From: an uncultured Bacteroidales bacterium
Lineage (GTDB): Bacteria; Bacteroidota; Bacteroidia; Bacteroidales; Paludibacteraceae
Direction of reading: 5' to 3'
Length of the DNA: 24,308 nucleotides
NCBI GenBank assembly: GCA_937885465.1
Contig: CAKZZM010000179.1
Coordinates: 1-24,308, forward strand
In this document: piece after piece, positions 7,459-16,400 of the stretch
Layout: each line of letters starts with the position of its first letter
How positions within the stretch are numbered: position 1 is the stretch's first letter
The notes under the pieces: model-generated
The model's database searches: none
Told to the model about the DNA's origin: nothing
The model's input: the letters and a program-made list of their open reading frames with translations, nothing else
Program-made: the position numbers and the translations under genes

Positions 7459-10400
7459 TTACTTCACGAGCAGCTTAGCATGCTTATCACCCTTGGCTGA
7501 GCTGAGACGGATGGTATAATAGCCTGCCGTACTCAATCCGGGCAGGATACCCGACTTGTCAGAGGTCCTGAAGACGAGTCTGCCGACCGCATCGTAAACC
7601 GACAGGGTTATATCGCCCATACTATTCAAATCTGCACCTATGATAATCTGCTGACCTATCAATGCGGGGTTAGGCGAAATACTTAACTCTGACGAAGAGA
7701 GATTATGCAGTGCCGTCTCGCTATTAACGAACACATGCAACTCTGCCGTTGAGCAGGTAGCAATACTATCAAACGAGAAAGTATAATCACCGCCTTCGCT
7801 ACCGACGGGTATAAGTTCCTCACCCATGAAACTATACGGCAAGTCAAGAATATGCACCGTGTCGTACATCATGCCGAGGGCATCCGTTACATATAGGTTC
7901 AGCGTTACCGTTGAGTCGCAGCCCATTGCTGAGGTTGTGGTCTTCGTGTAAGTACCGGCAGCGTTCTGGCGGAAGAGACCATCATCATAATAGTCGCCCA
8001 AGCATGCAATGCGGTTAATCACCGTGTGCAGATGAGCCGTATCGCTGAACGAGAGGTAATACGTGATGATACTATCGCAACCCGTTTCGTCTATTGTGAG
8101 AGTATCAACGGCAACGGCATTGTTGTAATAGGTCCTACCATTGATTGTGATAGAAGTGCCGGCACATACCTCCTGCTCAATATCTACGCGAGCCTTCTGA
8201 TAAACCGACAGGTCGAGAACCACTATCGAGTCGCACCCGTTAGAACCTTCCACAACGCGGCGGTAGTAGTCTGACCGCGTTGCTTGCATGTTGAAACCGT
8301 AACCCGTGAACACATCACCCTCACAAACGCTGCCGCTGACGGTATCTGTGAGCGTCTTCATCACATTAATGTTCAGAGTGGTTATAGTGTCGAAGTTCTG
8401 CGATATGTATGTAAATTGGTTGTCACCTATGCTCAACTCCTCTGCCATATATTCAAAGCCGTAGTTGGCATAATCAGAGAATTCGCAAATCGAATCGCTG
8501 TATGAAATCTGAGTAACAGCATTGAAATCGACATTGGAAACAGCCATAAAGTTATCACCATTTGACACTGTTGACTCTCCGTAGAAGCCCACTTTTATAG
8601 TCTGCCCCGCAAATCGCGAGAAATCGAGGAAGAAGCGCTGCGGCACCTCGTTGCACTGCGTCAGGTCATAGTCGCCTGTGTTCTGGCAATCCCATACGAA
8701 AGCGTTGCTCCTGAGCCAGGTATGACCATCATCAAGCGATACGGCTACAATGAATCTGTCGTCATCAGCCGGAGCAGGAGGCGTATTGTACGGAGCACTG
8801 TATGAATATTTGTACCAAGCAAAGTCGAATGCGAACAGCAAACCTTGACCTACATTCGGCGTGAGGTCAATAGCCGGTGTTATTGCCCAGCCTACACGAG
8901 TGCTCCATATATTGATACGTATATACGGCTCTGTGAACACACCATCATTGCTTGCCGGGGTAATACGACTCCATGAACCCGACGAAGTAGCATTAATAAC
9001 CGTTCTTGTTGAACCAAACTGCGTATCGGAATATGTCCAATCAGTCAATGCCCCGCTGAAATCTTCGTGATACCTGATACCCAAAGCAGTGCGGAACGAA
9101 ACAGCATGACTCCACGATGAGGTACCGCCATCAGGACATTCCTGACGAACACGAACATAGTATGTCGTTGACGGCTGCAAACCTGTTACGGAGCATGTAG
9201 CAACAGTCTTCAAAGAGGTCGTGAATACAATATTTGAGAAGTTCTTGTCATCAGAAACCTCAACCTCTGCATTCTTAAGCATATCAAGCAACTCTGTATC
9301 CTTATATTGGAATGTTATATCAGCCGAGTTAAGTGTTATATTGCTTGCCGTAACATTGTTTATGCCGGCGCATACACCTGCCGCACCCGACACATCTACA
9401 CTAACATTGCGAAGATGAGTGTAGCCTGTCGTATAACTTGCCGACGATGAACAAGCATTGAAGAAACCTATCTTCACTTGCTGACCCGCATAAGCCGACA
9501 TATCGAGTTCGTAAAGCGTTCCTTCCGGCGACAACTCAGCAAATTGGAAGTCAGTAACCGCGTCGGATGACCATTTCCAACCATTATTAATATTCCAGTT
9601 GCCGCCCGTAGATACCACTACATAGAAATACCTGCCATCAAGGCTGCTACTTGTGCTTGTGAACGGATCACCCGAACTGTTAGAGAATGCCAGTTCGAAA
9701 CTGAGCGACAATGCCGTTCCGCTTGATACCGACGACAAATCGATATTAGGCGTTACCAGCATATAGTTGTACCCCGATCCATAGGATGTACCGTACGAAG
9801 TAGCGTAAGCATGCGACTCCTCAAAGCATTTTCCTTCCTGACCTGCAAACCATCCATAACTGTAGTAAGAAGAGCTCGGCTCGGTTAAAGAATTGAGGCT
9901 GTTATAACTATCGGACTTATACACTTTCCATTGATCGTCAATCTCCGTCCAGTTCATCGACTCAAAGAACGGGAAACCGTAAGGCGACATCAGGCTGAAC
10001 GGACCATACCACTCCGAGGTATCACCTACTTGACATATCTTGCGAGCATAAACATCATATTCAGTCCTTACCGATAGCGGCTTAACCATTGTTATCTGAT
10101 TAACAACGCGAGTCACCACTTGCGACATATCCGGCGCATTACCATGCTCTACCAGCACTGCCTGATAACCTGCCGCAGCTGACGAAGAGGAAGTATTAAG
10201 AGTAACGGTGGCACCGTTGAACGATACCTCATCAACGGTAATGCCCGTTATCGGGGTACACTCAGCCGTGCGCAGTGCAAACGGGCCAGACCACTCTGTC
10301 CAAGTGCTGTCAGCGCACATCAAGCGAGTATAGACAGAGTAACTTGTAGATGACGACAGACCCGTTATCGTTACCACATTGGTATCGGACTTGATAGCCA

Positions 10401-13400
10401 TCGACGGGTTGAACATATCGTATTGCGACAACACTACATACTCTATCTCTCTTGCCGACTGAATACCGGTAGCACGGAAAGTAACATTGGCAGACGAATA
10501 GGTTGCGTTATTTACCTTCATAGAGCGTATCGGCATACAAGAGGCAGCACTCGATACGGAGTCAACAACGAGATTCTGCAGGTGGAGGTCCACATCTTCG
10601 CCGCTGGATGATGACATTGTTGAAACGGCGTAAAAACCGAATTGAACAACCTCACCAAGGTAATCTGAGAGGTCAAGTACGAACCTATCGCCCGTATTGC
10701 TTATCTCATCATACGAGTAGTCTGACGGCTCATCGTCATCTGCCCAACGCCAACCTCTATCAAACGACCATGTACCATCGTTCGACACAAGCACATAGAA
10801 CTCGTGACCATGTTGATTGGTGGTGGCACTGGATGAAGCATAGTGAGTAATAGCAATATCGAACGACAACTCAGCCGAGCGCACATTCTCCAAACTGATA
10901 TTCGGCGAAACGAGCAAGTGGCGATGATCCTCTCCATAAGTATTGATGTTAACATGGCTTGAACCGAAAGCCTCCGAACTGCGGCCCACTGACCACGCCG
11001 AACTACCGCTTGTCAGATTATCTAAAGTGCCCGAATATTGTGTCCATTCCGACTTGAACGATGTCCAATGCAAATCGTCAGAATACGGCAACGATAGAGG
11101 AATATCGAATGTAGTGAACGAATACGGACCTTTCCACGATGAGCGATTTTCTTCGTCACATACCGAGCGAACGTAGATGTCGTAAGAGGTAAGCCCTTGC
11201 AAGTCTGTCAGTGTAAACACCTTATTCGATACCGACACAGCGTTTAAGTCTGACGGAGTGAACCCTACGCTACCCAAAGCATATTCCCATGTAGTTATGG
11301 CATCCTCATCTGAACGAATAGTTACCGTAGTCGTTGTACTGCCCACTTTGAGCGACACACCATCCACTCCGAAGCAAGGCACTGCATATTCAGCCAACTC
11401 GATATTGCCGAGGTGAATAACGGCGGCACCTAACGGGGCAGCGCCCTCGATAAAGGCTATCTTAATTTTCTTGCCTGCGTATTGTCTTAAATCAAGGTGA
11501 TAACGCGTGCCGACACCGGCAGGTATATCTTTGTAGAAATAATCTACGGTTGCAGTGTCCTCACCCCAAACGATAGCATCGTCTTTAAGCCAAGTCTCAC
11601 CTCCATCCTTTGATACCACCACATAGAACTTATGTCCGTCAGTTGTAGCAGGCGATGTAGAAGAACCGATTTGCGACGACAGGGCAAGGTCGAACGACAA
11701 GTATATACCATTCTCGCCCGTCTGAGGCATCAGGTTTATCTCTCTTGTTACCAGCCAATAATTCAGGGTCGCATCTCTCGTGCAATATACGTGGTTACCA
11801 CCGAGATTTGTACCATTATCCGTCACCATCCAACCGCTTGTGGTATTCTGCAACTGTGCGCCGGCAAACACTGAATCAGGGATACCGTAATGGCGGGTGA
11901 AACCTGTAACGGAATTCATCTCACTAAAATAAGGCAAGCCGATAGGAGTAGTTAACTTATACGGACCAGACCAAACAGAAGTATCCCCCTCGCCGCATAT
12001 TGAGCGAGCATACACATCGTAAGATACATTACTTAAACTGCTTGACAACTGAAGCCCGCCTATACTGCATACTACGGAATCGGTCAGTACCTTCGGCATC
12101 TCTGTAACCTCAGTACCTGACAAGCCGTATGCCACTTCCCACTGATTGTCATTATCGTAAGGAGTAATCGTCACAACCGCAGCAGTATCAATATCTGATA
12201 TCACTACTTTCTCAACACCCATACACATTGACTCTCTTACCGCCACGCTCAGGTTGTTGACACTGATGACCACATTAGCAGTCTGCGCCTCAAAAGCAAA
12301 GGCTACTTTGATATTCTGACCAGCATATTTTGAGAAGTCGATACTATAAGTCTTGCCTAAACCGTTTGGAATATCAACAATTTGATACATAGCATCAGCT
12401 TCTGCTGACCAAGTATAGCAATCGTTAGCAGCCCAAGTGTCGCCACCGTCTGTTGATACCAACACATGGAACTTACCCTTAGGAGCATTGGCTGGCGTTG
12501 GAGCGGTAGCGGCAGAATAACGAGCGGTGTACGCCAAATCCAACTGCAAAGTAACATTATCGCCTACAGCAGCAGAGCTCATATCAATATTTGGCGATAT
12601 AAGCCAATATACATACCTGACTGCGGCCTGGCAATAGATATGCGGTTCGCCGAGTATAGCATTGTGTTTATCATCGTACGACCACCTCGCGTTGGGTGTT
12701 AAGGTGTTGTCACCTGCGAATATTTTCACGAACGGAGTATCGCACACATAGCCTTCCCAACCGCCTAAGGAAGTACTAAATGACTCGTTATACGGCAGAG
12801 TGATAGGAGTGCTGAAAGATACTACATTTGAATAGCCGCTCTCCGACTTCTCGCTGCATATCTGCCGTACCCTCACATTATATGTCGCACCCGACTGCAG
12901 ACCCGTCATCTGCTTCTGTAAGCCTGCCGCAACAGTATCCTGCTTGGCATCAGAGAAGTCTGACAGAGTTGCATACTCTATAACCGTCGGCTTATTGTCC
13001 TGACCATCCCATGACAACATCACGGTGTTGAAGGTCAAATCAGAATAAACGAGGTTAGTCGGCTCGGCACATTCCTCACCTATAACACGCAACTGCACAT
13101 TAGCAATATGCAGATCATTATCTGCTACCTGGCTTGAGCACTCTTTGTAGAACGCAACGCGAACCGCAGTGTTCTTATAGCCGGAAAGGTCAATCTGCAA
13201 GCGGCGACCCGTAGCAGGAATATCAGAGAGGCGAATATAAGCGTCATCCTCCTCAGCAAATTTCCACGAGTTACTCTCGCTCCATGTTGCGCCACCATCC
13301 GTTGAGAGTAACAGATAGAACGCCTGCGACCCCAACTCCTGCGCGGTAGGAGCATCGGCGGAGTTATGTTTGGTAAGAGCAACATCGAATACTATACCTA

Positions 13401-16400
13401 CATTATCTTCATCATCTGCTGCAAGGATAACATCCGGCGACACTAACCACTGCTGAGTCTGAATAGAAGTGCGGAACATCTCGCCCAAGAGGTGGTTAGC
13501 GGACAAACCGTTGGATGAAGTGCTTATTTGCCATCCGTTGGCGTTGGTCACTGCCGTCGGTTTCGTTCCGGCGAAAGCAGAGGCAACAGAACCTTGTAAG
13601 GTCGTCCATGTAGAAGGACGAGCAGAAGCATTGAACGCCTCCGTGTAAGGAATACTATACGGAGTGCGGAATGAAGTAACGGCAGACTTAGAACAATCAA
13701 CCTGAACAACACGAACATAATACTGCGAGTCATAGTCCAGATCGTCAAAACGACAACTGCTATTTTCAGTTGTTACCTCAGATATAATAGACGCAAAATC
13801 TTGATCTGCCGACAGCTCAACCTTTACTTCTTCCGGAGTACCCACTATCGACCAATTTACATCGACGGAGTTGTTATCCACAAGCGTCGTAGTAAGATTG
13901 CGGACACCTATACATACCGCTGATTGTGAAATAAGGGCTACAGAGTCGATAAAGATATCATTATCTGTTTCCGTCATGCTTGGACCGCTTGTACTCTCAT
14001 CATAGAAGGCAAAGCGGATGGAATAACCATTATAGTTGGTAAGATCGAATGTTATTCGCTTCGCCTGCTTTGAAAGCGTCGTCAAATCAACGGCATACAC
14101 ATCGCTTTGCTTCCATGTCGTACCACCGTCTTTCGACACTACCACCCATAACTTATCGTCTTCGCCGGGAAGCAGGTTGTAAGAATTGTTATTATACGGA
14201 CGCATCGCCGCAAGGAACGACAACTCAACCTCACCCTCATTTCTCGTAAGGTCTAACACGGGCGACATAACCCAATATTTAACACTTGAACCATAGATAT
14301 TCTGCTTCAATGCGTAACCGGACATACCTGTTATGCCGTCCATACTATTGGTTGTATTCCAACTTGTGCTGGACGACAGATTGCTTGTTAGGATGCTATC
14401 CGTGTTAAACAGACCTGAATATCTCTCCCAAGTGCCATCTTCGAAGGATGTTGCGCTGAAATTCTCATAGAAAGGTACGCCTATCGCCGTTTGCAATTCA
14501 CGGGCTGCCGACCAACGAGCCGTATCACCGCTGCCACACAACGCACGGACATATACATAATAAGTGCTTGTTGCCTGCAAACCGGTTATGGTATAAGGAC
14601 TCTCACTTACTATCCTCCTCTTTATGAACATCTGCGCAGAAGCAGTGTCGGCACGCATAAACTCGCTTGATACCGCCACCTCATACTGCTCTGCATCGCC
14701 TGACCAGGTGATAACGCCACCTTCTGTAAAGGCTGACTGAACAGACAGGTCAAGCACCTGCTTACATGAACCGGCAGGCTCAATACTGATATTGTCGATA
14801 TAGATATAGTTGGTAGAATCGGCACCTGCCTCTGAGAGGAACATGATATAATGTCCGAAATTGCCGTCAAGGTCACCGGTGTAATCCTCGAAGCTTACCA
14901 CATAAGTCATCATGTGCTGAGCGTCACTCGCATATTCGGGATAAATCTCTGCCATCTTCTCAAAGGTGTTACCGGCATCGGAAGGATCACTTACTATACC
15001 CACCTGAATACGACCTACATTAAGTTCACTACGGGAATAGGTGCAAGCATCAAATACCACCTGATAACGGCCGATAGTGTCGCCCACCAATATCTCAGGT
15101 GATATAGCATAAGCACCATCGGAAGCGTTCTCACCCGTTGAAGACTTCTCAATCTGCAGAACAGCACCATACGCCGAACCGCTGCTGCGACCGGGCAGAG
15201 TACCATCCTCCGCAGGATTGGTGAAGCCCGCCTGCCAGCAAGCGATAGTAGCAGGCTCATCAAAGGTGAATGTCCCGAACTCATTCGGCGTAACGGCCTC
15301 ACATGCTGTCATAAAGGAAGCATTATGCCAATTGACATCGTTATTGCAATCTTGCTTTACACGAACATAATACTGCGACATAGCACTCAAGTTATCGTAC
15401 TGAATACTTGTGCCTTGAATAGTATCAATGCGCTCAAAAGAGTTGAAAGTGGAACTCTTGGACAATTGCACAATAGCAGGATACGGATTAACACCGCCGA
15501 GAGCCCACGTCACGCGAGCCTCCGAGGAAGATAATGTCAGTGCCCTGACATTCGACACGCCACCGCAGGCAGCGTCGCTCACGCGGAGAGTAACATTGTC
15601 AATAACTACATAGTTATCCTCGTTACTTACAGTTGACTCACCATAGAAAGCAAATTGTATCGTCTTGCCGACATACTTCGTGAAATCAAGAACATAAGTC
15701 CGTGAAGAACCCCAATATAAATCGTTGAAGACATAATCTCCCTGACCATCATTGCTCCAAACTGTGGCGTTCGAACGCGACCAAGTGTTGCCGCCGTCTT
15801 CCGATACTGCCACGATGAACTTATCATCGTCACCTCCCTGAGAACTTGAATAATAGGGAGAAACGCTGACATCAAACGACAGTTCCAATCCGTCACCGCC
15901 TACTACATCCACATTCAGCACGGGCGAAAGTAACCAGTAATTAGCACTCGTGCCCCATATATTTATAGAAGCGGCATACCCCTGCTGCGGAGCGAACACG
16001 CGTGAGTCACTGCTCGTCATTGACCAACCGCCGTAAGACGAAGTATTCATTCTGCCCCCGCTGAATACTGAACTTGCCAAACCTGATGCTGTTGACCAAT
16101 CAGAAGGCAGCGAAGAAGCAAAGGTCTCTGAGAACGGCAGACCACGCGGAGTGGTGAAGTCATAACGAACGCCGTCAAGACCGATACCCTCACCGTTGCA
16201 CATAGCCTCTACCGTGAAGTAATAAGTGGTCAGACTCTCAAGATTACTAAACCGGTAAGACGGCGTATTGATAGTATCACGATGCTCGTATGCTGCAAAG
16301 TGAGCATTTGTGCTGTACGCCACTATCCACTGCGTCATGCCACCGCCGTTCCACGATACATCGGCATAATCAGAGTGCGCTTCTATCTGCACATTACTTG

